Assembly: GCF_019127135.1 (NCBI RefSeq)
Contig: NZ_JAHOEA010000014.1
Location: forward strand, 1-64,000
Origin: Segatella copri
GTDB lineage: Bacteria > Bacteroidota > Bacteroidia > Bacteroidales > Bacteroidaceae
Length of the DNA stretch: 64,000 nt
Direction: 5' to 3'
Made by a program: the position numbers and the translations under genes. This document shows, piece by piece, positions 1-7,973 of this stretch (its first letter is position 1; every line of letters starts with the position of its first letter). The notes beneath the pieces are model-generated. The model saw only the letters and a program-made list of their open reading frames with translations. It made no database searches and was not told where the DNA came from.

Positions 1-8
1 AAACGACT

Positions 9-683
9 ATGATTAATTACAGCATCGTAATGCGTAGCGTGAACGCAAATCTTCTGGAAATCAACCAGGCTAAGTCACGCATCAACCAGGCGAAGAAGGA
101 GGGTAAGAATCCTGACCCAAAGGACCTGGAACTCGTGAAGACTGAGAAGCAGAATGCTTTCGCCATCTCACAGTACACCGACATCATGACCATCGAGAAG
201 TTTGCCAAGCACATCACTTCACATGGTAGTGTTTATTCGAGAGCCGACATCAGCGCCATCCTCTACATCGCCGTAGACTGCATGCGTGAGATGTTGCTTG
301 AGGGCAAGAAAATCCGTCTGGGCGACCTCGGTGATTTCTCTCTCCTTCTCACCTCGAAGGGTGCCGAGGATGCCGACAAGTTCACTTCGCAGAACATCAC
401 CGGTGTAAGGGTTCAGTGGGAGCCTGGTCAGGAGTTTAAGAACCTTCGCGATGACGCCGAGTTCAACCTCGTAGCCAGCCGCAGCGCTCAGGCAGCCGTT
501 ATCAAGGCGATTAAGGAGGGTAAGACCAACGTTGACCTCAACGCGCCAACTACTCCTGATAATACGCCAGGCGGTTCTACCCCTAGCGGTTCGGGCACTA
601 CCGAAGGCGGCGGTTCAAAAACCGACCAAACCGGCGGCGAGGGTCAAGGCTCTGAATCAGGCTCAGACGGCAATATGGGTTAA
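9..683 (+). CDS. HU-like DNA-binding domain protein
   Basis: A 224-residue protein with an HU/IHF-type fold predicted around residues 55-150: helices, then the segment IRLGDLGDFSLLL (residues 102-114) where HU proteins carry the start of the beta arms. Bacteroidota have many such 'histone-like' HU relatives. A charged N-terminal segment (1-50) precedes the domain and a Gly/Ser/Thr/Pro-rich, disordered tail (178-224) follows it. The smalltalk peptide gene lies 72 nt downstream, the usual neighbour of this HU subfamily in Bacteroidales. The start may be the ATG at 9 or codon 8; the upstream region lies outside the window. DNA binding is inferred from the family only. Confidence 0.8.
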   Translation: MINYSIVMRSVNANLLEINQAKSRINQAKKEGKNPDPKDLELVKTEKQNAFAISQYTDIMTIEKFAKHITSHGSVYSRADISAILYIAVDCMREMLLEGKKIRLGDLGDFSLLLTSKGAEDADKFTSQNITGVRVQWEPGQEFKNLRDDAEFNLVASRSAQAAVIKAIKEGKTNVDLNAPTTPDNTPGGSTPSGSGTTEGGGSKTDQTGGEGQGSESGSDGNMG

Positions 684-755
684 CCCCCAGCGGCTAGGGT
701 GCTAGCCCCTAGCCGCAGCCATAAAGTAAACATTAATCATTAAACACTAAGAAAG

Positions 756-851
756 ATGAAAGCGAACACTTGGAAAACAATTCTGCAGATAGCCATCAGC
801 ATTCTGACCGCTATCGCTACTACGCTCGGAGTAACGAGCTGCATGGGATAA
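756..851 (+). CDS. smalltalk family peptide (31 aa)
   Basis: A 31-residue peptide starting MKANTWKTILQIAISILTAI and ending GVTSCMG. This matches the short, hydrophobic Bacteroidales peptides annotated as 'smalltalk protein'. It has one predicted membrane helix (about residues 8-24) and a Cys near the end. Such peptides normally follow an HU-like gene and precede an N-acetylmuramoyl-L-alanine amidase; here the HU-like gene is present and no amidase follows. The TAA stop overlaps the start of a remnant matching the 3' end of an RNase H-like gene. The biochemical role is unknown. Confidence 0.85.
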   Translation: MKANTWKTILQIAISILTAIATTLGVTSCMG

Positions 852-940
852 AGAACATGGAGTCTACCTTTTATAATAAGCAGGCTCATCCATAAATAAA
901 TCGACCGCTCACCTCAATACGAGGAGAGCGGTCGATTTAT
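851..940 (+). repeat. Direct repeat copy A (left flank of cassette)
   Basis: About 84 bases (851-934) match 4011-4093 with roughly 88-90% identity. The shared block is the 3' end of an RNase H-like gene (here reading MESTFYNKQAHP then stop), followed by the same terminator hairpin. Copy B at 4011 keeps much more of the gene, so copy A looks like a shortened duplicate joined directly behind the smalltalk stop codon. Confidence 0.75.
896..940 (+). terminator. Hairpin terminator after the smalltalk gene
   Basis: Perfect 15-bp arms, ATAAATCGACCGCTC (896-910) and its complement (926-940), around a 15-nt loop. The same hairpin recurs at 4059-4096. The A/T ends of the arms could let it work in both directions. 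Confidence 0.75.
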
Positions 941-1151
941 TGTTCTACCGGGGAATCCGGTCATTAAGGGGCATTATCATTTTCAATCTCCTTAAATCCG
1001 GTCATTAAGGTCACGGTCATTTTCGGTCATTAAGGATTTCGGGGTTCAAAAATATCCTTCAACATCCCTCTATCTTATAAAATAAGGTTAAATCAAGTTC
1101 GCCCTACCAACAAAATCCATCCATAAAATCACTTTTTTGAATATTTTGTTG

Positions 1152-1159
1152 TATTTTTG
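1152..1159 (+). promoter_or_regulatory. -7 promoter box TATTTTTG
   Basis: Matches the Bacteroidota -7 consensus TAnnTTTG, 80 nt before the broken hydrolase gene. No strong -33 TTTG is seen at ideal spacing. Confidence 0.5.
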
Positions 1160-1239
1160 CAGATATATTGCCTAATATGGGAGTAAAGCATGGCTTATCC
1201 TCCTAGATTATAGGCGCATCATTATCAAATGATTTGAGC

Positions 1240-1683
1240 ATGAAGAAGATATTATTCCTACCCGGATTCTTCGCCACGGGCAGTTGTCCGATGGCGAGAG
1301 CCTTGAAAGAGGCGTTTGAGGAGACGGCGGTGGTGCTGACTCCCGACCTCCCATTGCACCCCAAGGAGGCACTGAAGGAGATTCGATTCATCATCGACCG
1401 GGAACAGCCCGACTTGCTTCTGGGCAACAGCTGCGGTTCTTTCCTTGCCCAGAAAATGATGATGGATTTTTCAGCAAAGGAAGAAAGATTTTTCCAGCAT
1501 TTCAAGGGCGGCAAATATAAGTTCATCCATTCTGCCTTCGACTCCGAGACCCAGGAGCGCATGGTGGTTTATCAGGCTCTCTATGGAGACCAAGCCTATT
1601 GAGTTCGCCCGGGAAACATGTTCTTCGGGAAAGTAACGAGGGACGGCAGAACTTTTAATCGTTTCACAGAAATAGACAAATAA
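1240..1683 (+). pseudogene. Disrupted YqiA-like hydrolase fused to DUF1653
   Basis: The frame starts at the ATG at 1240 (an in-frame TTG at 1234 is less likely) with MKKILFLPGFFATGSCPMAR. It carries a nucleophile-elbow motif GNSCGS (Ser64), as in YqiA/UPF0227-type alpha/beta hydrolases. After about 75 residues it runs straight into a DUF1653 domain (FFQHFKGGKYKF..., MVVYQALYGDQAY). An in-frame TGA (1600-1602) cuts the domain exactly where DUF1653 has Trp-Val-Arg-Pro; after the stop the same frame reads VRPGNMFFGKV... to a TAA at 1681-1683. The hydrolase half is far shorter than the usual ~190 residues and lacks the later Asp/His region. I infer an internal deletion plus a TGG-to-TGA nonsense change. 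Confidence 0.75.
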
Positions 1684-1735
1684 TTATGTAATAAGGTGTT
1701 GCAAAAATATTAGCGACGAGAAAATACGCAGAAAA

Positions 1736-2770
1736 ATGGCAAAGAGATTTGAAATAAGAAATAGTACCGCTGAATTTCTTATCTTCATGGCTGAGGGTAA
1801 GGAGCAAGGCATTCAAGTGCTATATAAAAAAGAAACAATATGGGCAACACAGAAGGCAATGGCAACGCTTTTTGACTGCTCTGCTGACAACATAGGATTG
1901 CATCTGAAGAACATATACGATGCTAAGGAATTGGATAAGAATGCAACTACCGAGAAAATCTCGGTAGTTCAACAGGAAGGAACGAGAGAGGTACGACGCA
2001 ACACTTTGTTCTACAATCTTGATGCCATCATTTCAGTAGGCTATCGCGTCAACTCCCGCCGAGCCACTCAGTTCCGCCAATGGTGCACTTATGTTCTCCG
2101 ACAGTATGCTATCCGTGGTTATGTAATTGACAAGAAGCGTATGGAGAATGGCTCATTCATCGGCGTGGACTATTTCGAACAACTCTTGGAGGAGATTCGA
2201 GAGATTCGTCTATCGGAACGCAATTTCTATCAGAAACTGACCGACATCTACGCCACAGCCATCGACTACAACCTTGATGCTCCAACAACACGCGAGTTCT
2301 TCAAGAAGGTACAGAACAAGATGCATTATGCTGTTCATGGACATACTGCCGCAGAACTGATAGTGGATCGTGCTGATGCAGAAAAAGAGCACATGGGGCT
2401 CACTACATGGGCAAAGGCTCCTAATGGAAAAATCATAAAGTCCGACGTAAGTATAGCCAAGAACTATCTGAAGGAAAATGAGTTGCAAGCCCTTGGACGA
2501 TTGGTGAATGCCTATCTTGATATGGCAAAGGATATGGCAGAGCGCCATATTCCTATGACTATGGAGGATTGGGCTAAACGCATCGACAAATTCCTCGATG
2601 CAACCGACAGAGAAATTCTGCAAGACGCAGGACACATTACTGCCGAGTATGCAAAGGAATATGCCGAAAGCGAGTTTGAGAAATATAGAGTGATACAGGA
2701 CCGTCTGTTTCGCTCTGATTTCGACAAGTTTGACGGCGAAGACCCACAATTACCTTTGGATATTGAATAA
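1736..2770 (+). CDS. RhuM family protein
   Basis: A 344-residue protein of the virulence RhuM family. It has the family's N-terminal layout: a KilA-N/Bro-like start (IWATQKAMATLFDCSADNIG, about residues 36-55), a segment ending VRRNTLFYNLDAIISVGYRV, then RATQFRQWCTYVLRQYAIRGYVIDKKRM, and a long helical C-terminal half. RhuM was named from a Salmonella pathogenicity island; its molecular role is not settled, though the N-terminal part looks DNA-binding. No restriction genes flank it. It sits inside a repeat-bounded cassette next to pseudogenes, which fits horizontal gain. Length and ends look complete. Confidence 0.85.
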   Translation: MAKRFEIRNSTAEFLIFMAEGKEQGIQVLYKKETIWATQKAMATLFDCSADNIGLHLKNIYDAKELDKNATTEKISVVQQEGTREVRRNTLFYNLDAIISVGYRVNSRRATQFRQWCTYVLRQYAIRGYVIDKKRMENGSFIGVDYFEQLLEEIREIRLSERNFYQKLTDIYATAIDYNLDAPTTREFFKKVQNKMHYAVHGHTAAELIVDRADAEKEHMGLTTWAKAPNGKIIKSDVSIAKNYLKENELQALGRLVNAYLDMAKDMAERHIPMTMEDWAKRIDKFLDATDREILQDAGHITAEYAKEYAESEFEKYRVIQDRLFRSDFDKFDGEDPQLPLDIE

Positions 2771-2813
2771 TAGAAGCATGTCATAAGAGAATTATAACAA
2801 CAGGAAAATGAGC

Positions 2814-3074
2814 ATGAAACAGATAGAAACACTCGTTTTTGATTATGGAGGTGTCATCGTGAATATTGATGATGCCTCTGTTGTGAAAGCAATGGAGAGC
2901 CTGGGCGTTACTGCGTTCAAGCGACTAATCCATGTCCGTAAGATCAAGAGACTGATGCACCAATATATTAATGGTCTGGTGGCGGAAGCTGAGACTTTGA
3001 AAGAGATGCTGAGCCTTTGCCGCAAAGGAACCACAACCGAGGATATTGAGAAAGTTCTCGAAGAGCTGTGGTGA
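2814..3074 (+). pseudogene. N-terminal fragment of a HAD-family hydrolase
   Basis: Reads MKQIETLVFDYGGVIVNID, the motif I region of YihX-like HAD phosphatases, then a helical cap segment ending in EDIEKVLEELW and a TGA at 3072-3074. Full-length relatives are about 200 residues; the complete HAD gene at 40658-41278 in this window is 206. Motifs II-IV are absent here and the sequence behind the stop does not restore them. I read it as a truncated remnant. The ATG at 2808 (MSMKQ) is an alternative start. Confidence 0.7.
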
Positions 3075-3103
3075 AACCTACAGAATAAAGAAACAATTAC
3101 TCC

Positions 3104-3141
3104 TTTTATGTTGTATTATAAATTTTATGTTGCATTATAAA
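3104..3141. repeat. Tandem 19-bp repeat, two copies
   Basis: TTTTATGTTGTATTATAAA (3104-3122) is followed at once by a copy with one change, T to C, at 3123-3141. It ends 10 nt before the DNA-alkylation-repair gene and may form its leader or promoter. Confidence 0.7.
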
Positions 3142-3151
3142 TGAAGAATCT

Positions 3152-3832
3152 ATGACTTCACTTCAAGAAAGACTGTTCGCCATGCAGGATAAGCAGTATG
3201 CTGCTTTCCAAGCTAAACTGACACCAGGAGTGCCTGTGGAGAGTTTCATAAGCATTCGTGTGCCTGTGCTCCGCAAGTTTACAAAAGAGTTTACAAAGGA
3301 GGCAGAACGCAAAGATTTTCTTCATCAGCTTCCTCACGAATACTACGATGAGAATATGCTTCACGGACTCCTCATTTCCGAGGTGAAGGACTACGAAGAA
3401 TGCATTCGTCTGACAGACAGTTTCCTACCTTTCGTGGACAACTGGGCAGTTTGCGACATTATGTCTCCGAAGGTGTTTGCCAAACACAAGAAGGAGCTAT
3501 TGGCGAAGATTAAGACTTGGTGCAAATCGCCACACGTTTATACTTGTCGCTTTGGAATAGAGACTCTTATGTCTCATTATCTGGATAAAGACTTCAAGGC
3601 AGAATATCTTGAAATTCCTGCATCAATAAGGAGCGAAGAGTATTACGTAAAGATGATGGTAGCCTGGTTCTTCGCCACCGCCCTTGCCAAGCAATGGGAC
3701 GCAACGATTCCCTACATCGAGCAACGCCGCCTTGCTCCCTGGATGCACAACAAGACCATCCAGAAGGCCATCGAGAGCTACAGAATCACGCCCGAGCAGA
3801 AGGATTATCTGCGGACACTGAAGATAAAATAA
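3152..3832 (+). CDS. DNA alkylation repair protein (AlkD-like)
   Basis: A 226-residue all-helical protein of the DNA alkylation repair / HEAT-like repeat family. It has the family's IRVPVLRKFTKEF segment (about 35-47), the conserved FVDNWAVCDIMSPK stretch (about 93-106), and YVKMMVAWFFATALAKQWD near 170. Members such as AlkC/AlkD remove alkylated bases, gripping DNA with HEAT-like repeats; this short form resembles the Firmicutes/Bacteroidetes type. It appears complete. It is one of two intact genes in the repeat-bounded cassette and directly precedes the RNase H-like remnant. The substrate range is not visible from sequence. Confidence 0.85.
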   Translation: MTSLQERLFAMQDKQYAAFQAKLTPGVPVESFISIRVPVLRKFTKEFTKEAERKDFLHQLPHEYYDENMLHGLLISEVKDYEECIRLTDSFLPFVDNWAVCDIMSPKVFAKHKKELLAKIKTWCKSPHVYTCRFGIETLMSHYLDKDFKAEYLEIPASIRSEEYYVKMMVAWFFATALAKQWDATIPYIEQRRLAPWMHNKTIQKAIESYRITPEQKDYLRTLKIK

Positions 3833-3835
3833 TTA

Positions 3836-4055
3836 TGACACAAGATTCTTCTACATATTACTTTGGATAGGTGGATCATGTGATTATGGCCATAAAGAGC
3901 GAGCTGGTGGTGCTGCCGTTGTGATTGAGCATAACGGCAACATCATCAGCCGTGATGTAATCAGCGACCTGCACACCACGGAATTCCGAATGATGCTAAC
4001 CCTCATGGTAAAGGACATGGAGTCTATCTTATTATATAAGCAGACTCAGCCATAA
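3836..4055 (+). pseudogene. RNase H-like remnant, frameshifted
   Basis: An ATG at 3836 starts MTQDSSTYYFG and stops at TAG (3869-3871). Shifting frame by one gives WIGGSCDYGHKERAGGAAVV from 3864, continuing ISRDVISDLHTTEFRMMLTLM to a TAA at 4053-4055. The pattern of (T/I)GGS near the start, AGGAAVVIE and TTEFRMMLT resembles viroplasmin/RNase H-like proteins of Bacteroidales. The fragment is about 64 residues, about half the usual domain, and the two frames are separated by a one-base shift. The last third duplicates positions 851-895. Domain assignment is from memory and moderate. Confidence 0.55.
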
Positions 4056-4095
4056 ATAAATCGACCGCTCACCCAATACGAGGAGAGCGGTCGTT
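4011..4095 (+). repeat. Direct repeat copy B (right flank of cassette)
   Basis: Matches 851-934: the end of the RNase H-like frame followed by the same CGACCGCTC hairpin. It differs from copy A at about eight positions plus one gap. The two copies bracket about 3.1 kb. Confidence 0.75.
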
Positions 4096-4096
4096 T
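4059..4096 (+). terminator. Hairpin terminator of the RNase H-like remnant
   Basis: Arms CGACCGCTC (4062-4070) and GAGCGGTCG (4085-4093), extendable with one mismatch, followed by TTTT. It is the second copy of the hairpin at 896-940. Confidence 0.65.
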
Positions 4097-4417
4097 TCGT
4101 TTCTATCGAGAAAGCGGGTCATGAAGGGTCAAAGTCATTAAGGGTCATTAAGGATTTTCACTTCTCTCTTTTTGATAACACATTAGACTATTTTGGTAAC
4201 ACATTTGTAACACACATGGATGATTTCGCTATACACCAAATTTATAACCTATTGACTAACAGCTATTTACAAAAAGAGCACATGAAAGAGGGATAAACGA
4301 TAAAATATATTTAAAAACAAAAAAGAACAACAGAGATAAGTTCTTATGAATAAGCAACTTACTACCATTGTTCTTCCACGCTATTTTGTACAAATAAGTT
4401 TTATTTTGCTTATTTTG
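4096..4417. other. Intergenic region between cassette and tRNA-Arg
   Basis: About 320 bases without a gene. It contains GGTCATTAAGG-type repeats (GGTCATGAAGG 4117-4127, AGTCATTAAGG 4133-4143, GGTCATTAAGG 4143-4153) and then A/T-rich sequence up to the tRNA 3' end. I saw no attachment-site core duplicating the tRNA end. Confidence 0.5.
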
Positions 4418-4492
4418 TGATTCCGTTGGGGTTCGAACCCAAGACCCACAGCTTAGAAGGCTGTTGCTCTAATCCAACTGAGCTACGGAACC
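4418..4492 (-). tRNA. tRNA-Arg (anticodon TCT)
   Basis: On the minus strand the sequence begins GGTTCCGTAGCTCAGTTGG and folds as a cloverleaf. The acceptor stem GGTTCCG/CGGAATC has one G-T pair. The anticodon arm is CAGCC-TTCTAAG-CTG type with TCT in the loop, and the T arm contains GGTTCGAACCC. The discriminator base is A and the 3' CCA is not encoded. It has its own promoter box at 4558-4565 and lies next to the accessory cassette. Confidence 0.95.
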
Positions 4493-4557
4493 AACACTTT
4501 AAATCGCAAGCAATCTAACTAACCAATGTCAGATAGCCATTTTCTTATTTGCGGCTG

Positions 4558-4565
4558 CAAAGGTA
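4558..4565 (-). promoter_or_regulatory. -7 promoter box for tRNA-Arg
   Basis: Minus-strand TACCTTTG, a full TAnnTTTG match, 66 nt before the tRNA 5' end. It forms a divergent pair with the box at 4640-4647. Confidence 0.6.
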
Positions 4566-4639
4566 CATATATTTTTTGAATACACCAAACTTTTTCTCAC
4601 TTTTTTCTGTTTTTATGCTTAAATATCGCAAAAAATAAC

Positions 4640-4647
4640 TACCTTTG
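4640..4647 (+). promoter_or_regulatory. -7 promoter box for the tricorn-like protease
   Basis: TACCTTTG, 86 nt before the ATG at 4734, leaving a leader of about 80 nt. Confidence 0.65.
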
Positions 4648-4733
4648 CATCCGTACAAAGCAAGAAACAGCATTCTTGCTCCTAAAGAAGAAGAGATTTT
4701 TATAACGCATATTGAAACATAAAACATACGCAA

Positions 4734-7700
4734 ATGAAAAAGTTAATCTTTTCAGTAGCCCTGCTCTCGGCAACACTCTCTGCCAGCGCAGAAGACCATC
4801 CGCTCTGGATGCGCTACCCAGCCATCTCGCCCGATGGAACTACCATCGCCTTCGCTTATAAAGGCGACCTCTACAGTGTCTCTGTCAACGGCGGTGAAGC
4901 ACGACAGCTCACAACCCATGCAGCCTTCGATTCACATCCTGTATGGAGCCCTGACAGCAAGAAAATTGCCTTCCAGTCTAACCGCGAAGGAAGTCTCGAC
5001 ATCTTCGTAATCGATGCAAAAGGCGGTGCTCCTACCCGACTCACTACCAACAGCGGCAGCGAAACACCAATCGCCTTTGCAGACAACGACCATGTGCTCT
5101 ACTCTGCCAGTCTGCAGCCTACAGCCCAGAGCATCATCTTCGGCGACAATACATTCCCACAAATATATAAGGTAAGCACCAAGGGCGGAAGACCGGAACT
5201 CTTCTCTACCCTCACCATGGAGAATATCAGCATCGCCAAGAACGGCGACATTCTCTATCACGACAAAAAGGGATATGAAGACCCTTGGCGCAAACACCAG
5301 AAATCACCTATCGCACGCGACATCTGGCTGAAGAGCAACGGTAAGTTTGCCAAGCAGACTACCTTTGCCGGCGAAGACCGTTCGCCTGTATGGACATCAG
5401 ACGAGAAATCTTTCTTCTATCTGAGCGAACAGGACGGCACATTCAATATCTACCGCCGCAGCCTCAACAGTTCAAGCGACAAGCAGATTACCCATCACAA
5501 AGGCAATCCGGTAAGATTCCTCACCGCATCCAGCGCCGACCTGCTCTGCTACGGGTATGATGGCGAAATCTATACCGTAAAAGAAGGTGGAGAGCCTCAG
5601 AAGGTGAACATCTCCATTACAACGGATAATGATGCTCCAAGCCTCGTACGTCAGATTAAAAGCTGGGGAGCTACGGAGATTTCCGTTTCGCCAGACGCCA
5701 AGGAAGTGGCTTTCGTGATGCATGGCGATGTATACGTTACTTCTGTGGAATACACCACTACCAAGCGCATTACCGACACACCGCAGCAGGAACGCGACCT
5801 GAGTTTCTCGCCAGACGGCAGAGCCCTGGTCTATGCAGCCGAGCGAAATGGCGTATGGCAGATTTACCAGTCTAAGATCAAGAACGAGAAAGAAAAGAAC
5901 TTCACCTACGCTACCGACATCGAGGAAGAGCAGCTGGTGAAAACCGGCATTACATCGCAGTATCCTCAATACTCTCCTGACGGCAAGGAAGTGGCTTTCT
6001 TCGAAGACCGTGCAGCACTCCGCATTGTCAATCTGAAATCGATGGAAATACGCACCGTACTCGACGGCAAATACGTCTACTCTTACAGCGATGGAGACAT
6101 CGCTTTCGAATGGTCGCCAGACAGCAAATGGCTTCTTTCTACCTATATCGGCAACGGTGGCTGGAACAACCAGGATATTGCGCTGGTAAAGGCTGACGGC
6201 AAGGAGGTTCACAACCTGACCAATTCCGGCTACAGCGACAGCAACGGCAAATGGGTGCTCGGCGGCAAGGCAATGCTCTTCCAGAGCGACAGAGCCGGCT
6301 ACCGCAGTCATGGAAGCTGGGGAGCAGAAGACGATGCCTACATCATGTTCTTCGACCTGGACGCCTACAACCGCTTCAACATGAGCAAGGAAGAGATAGA
6401 ACTGGCTGACGCCAACAAGGACGAAAAGGAAAAGAAGGAAGACGAAAAGAAGGAAGAGGCTAAAAAGAAAGCTGACGAAAAGCAGAAGAAGACCGGAAAG
6501 ATAGAGGTGGAAAAGGTAAAGCCACTGGAACTTGACATCGAAAACTGCCGCGACAGAATCGTACGCCTCACCGCAAACTCTTCGCACATGGGCGATGCTG
6601 TTCTCTCTAAAGACGGCGACAAGCTCTACTACCAGGCAGCCTTCGAGGATGGTTACGATCTCTGGCAGCACGACCTGAAGGACGGCTCTACCAAGCTCGT
6701 GATGAAGGGCGTAGGCCAGGGCAACCTGCAGACCGACAAGGATGTGAAGAACCTCTTTATCTGCAACGGAAGCAGCATCAAGAAAGTGGATCTGAGCGGA
6801 TTCAGCACCAAGAACATCAGCTTCGAGGCTAACTTCAACTATAAGCCAGCCGAGGAGCGCCAGTATCTCTTCGACCACGTATGGCGACAGGTGAAAGACA
6901 AGTTCTACGACCCTAAGATTCATGGTGTTGACTGGGAAGGCTACCGCAAGACCTACGAGAAGTTCCTGCCTTACATCAACAACAATTTCGACTTTCAGGA
7001 GATGTTGAGCGAAATGCTTGGCGAGCTGAACGCTTCGCATACAGGAGCCCGTTACTATGCTTCGAACAGCGCGCTCACCACAGCCAACCTGGGAGTATTC
7101 TTCGACCCTCAGTATCAGGGCGACGGTCTGAAGATTCAGGAGATTATCAAACGTGGTCCTTTCGATGTGAAGAATACGGGCGTAACAGCCGGCAGCATCA
7201 TCGAGAGCATCGACGGCGAGGAGATTAAAGCCGGAATGGACTACTTCCCATTGCTCGACGGAAAGGTTGGCAAGAATGTACGACTCGGCATCAGAAACGC
7301 CAAGGGCAAGAAGATGGAGGTTACGGTGAAGGCTATCTCTCAGGGCAACCTCAACAACCTGCTCTACAAGCGATGGGTAGACCGCAACCGCGCTTTCGTT
7401 GACAGCATTTCGGGCGGACGCATTGCTTATGTTCACGTTAAGGCGATGAATTCGGAGAGTTTCCGCACCGTTTACAGCGAACTCCTGAGCGACAAGAACC
7501 GAAACCGAGACGCAGTAATCGTAGACGAACGACATAATGGCGGTGGCTGGTTGCACGATGATCTGTGCACCCTGCTCAACGGCAAGCAGTATCAGGAGTT
7601 TGTGCCTCACGGTAAGGTAGTTGGCCGCGATCCGTTCAACAAATGGGTGAAGCCATCATGCGTCATGATCTGCGAGAACGATTACAGCAACGGTCATGGT

Positions 7701-7967
7701 TTCCCTTGGGTTTACAAGGAACTCGGAATCGGCAAGCTGATCGGTGCTCCTGTAGCAGGAACCATGACAGCCGTATGGTGGGAAACGCTGATGGACAACA
7801 CGCTGGTATTCGGTATTCCTCAGGTAGGCTGCCGCGACATGCGTGGTGTGTTTGGCGAGAATACCCAGCTGAACCCAGACATCGAGGTTTACAACAGTCC
7901 GGAAGATTTCATCAATGGCCATGATACTCAGCTCGAAAGAGCCGTCAGGGAAATGATGAAGAAATAA
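4734..7967 (+). CDS. Tricorn-like S41 family protease, exported
   Basis: A 1077-residue exported protein. Signal peptide 1-19 (cleavage after ASA) is followed by WD40/TolB-like beta-propeller repeats with many SPDG/SPDS motifs (about 25-560), a Lys/Glu-rich run (about 562-590), a second propeller portion, a helical bundle, a PDZ-like segment (about 780-870) and a C-terminal S41 peptidase core. Candidate catalytic residues are His769 (NASHTGA), Ser985 (NDYSNGHGFPW) and Glu1042 (FGENTQLNPD). Their spacing follows archaeal tricorn (His746, Ser965, Glu1023). Probable role: trimming of peptides in the periplasm or at the outer membrane. Monocistronic, with its own promoter and a strong terminator. 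Confidence 0.9.
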   Translation: MKKLIFSVALLSATLSASAEDHPLWMRYPAISPDGTTIAFAYKGDLYSVSVNGGEARQLTTHAAFDSHPVWSPDSKKIAFQSNREGSLDIFVIDAKGGAPTRLTTNSGSETPIAFADNDHVLYSASLQPTAQSIIFGDNTFPQIYKVSTKGGRPELFSTLTMENISIAKNGDILYHDKKGYEDPWRKHQKSPIARDIWLKSNGKFAKQTTFAGEDRSPVWTSDEKSFFYLSEQDGTFNIYRRSLNSSSDKQITHHKGNPVRFLTASSADLLCYGYDGEIYTVKEGGEPQKVNISITTDNDAPSLVRQIKSWGATEISVSPDAKEVAFVMHGDVYVTSVEYTTTKRITDTPQQERDLSFSPDGRALVYAAERNGVWQIYQSKIKNEKEKNFTYATDIEEEQLVKTGITSQYPQYSPDGKEVAFFEDRAALRIVNLKSMEIRTVLDGKYVYSYSDGDIAFEWSPDSKWLLSTYIGNGGWNNQDIALVKADGKEVHNLTNSGYSDSNGKWVLGGKAMLFQSDRAGYRSHGSWGAEDDAYIMFFDLDAYNRFNMSKEEIELADANKDEKEKKEDEKKEEAKKKADEKQKKTGKIEVEKVKPLELDIENCRDRIVRLTANSSHMGDAVLSKDGDKLYYQAAFEDGYDLWQHDLKDGSTKLVMKGVGQGNLQTDKDVKNLFICNGSSIKKVDLSGFSTKNISFEANFNYKPAEERQYLFDHVWRQVKDKFYDPKIHGVDWEGYRKTYEKFLPYINNNFDFQEMLSEMLGELNASHTGARYYASNSALTTANLGVFFDPQYQGDGLKIQEIIKRGPFDVKNTGVTAGSIIESIDGEEIKAGMDYFPLLDGKVGKNVRLGIRNAKGKKMEVTVKAISQGNLNNLLYKRWVDRNRAFVDSISGGRIAYVHVKAMNSESFRTVYSELLSDKNRNRDAVIVDERHNGGGWLHDDLCTLLNGKQYQEFVPHGKVVGRDPFNKWVKPSCVMICENDYSNGHGFPWVYKELGIGKLIGAPVAGTMTAVWWETLMDNTLVFGIPQVGCRDMRGVFGENTQLNPDIEVYNSPEDFINGHDTQLERAVREMMKK

Positions 7968-7973
7968 ACAGAA

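Larger units (their letters stand above)
852..1239. other. Intergenic region with GGTCATTAAGG repeats
   Basis: No credible gene. It holds the RNase H-like tail and terminator (851-940), three exact copies of GGTCATTAAGG (959-969, 1000-1010, 1025-1035) plus partial copies, and a TAnnTTTG promoter box (1152-1159). The same 11-mer, with variants, recurs at 4117-4153 behind the second copy of the terminator. Confidence 0.6.

Noticed and set aside
1600..1602. TGA as readthrough Trp or selenocysteine codon
   Set aside because: All other genes here use TGG for Trp and TGA as stop, no SECIS-like hairpin follows, and the gene has a second lesion. Simple nonsense decay is more likely.
851..4095. Composite transposon or IS element
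   Set aside because: No transposase gene, no terminal inverted repeats and no target-site duplication seen at the direct repeats.
5472..7610. 712-codon open frame on the minus strand opposite the tricorn-like gene
   Set aside because: It mirrors the codon pattern of the sense gene, has no recognisable domain or promoter, and the sense strand encodes a complete protease.
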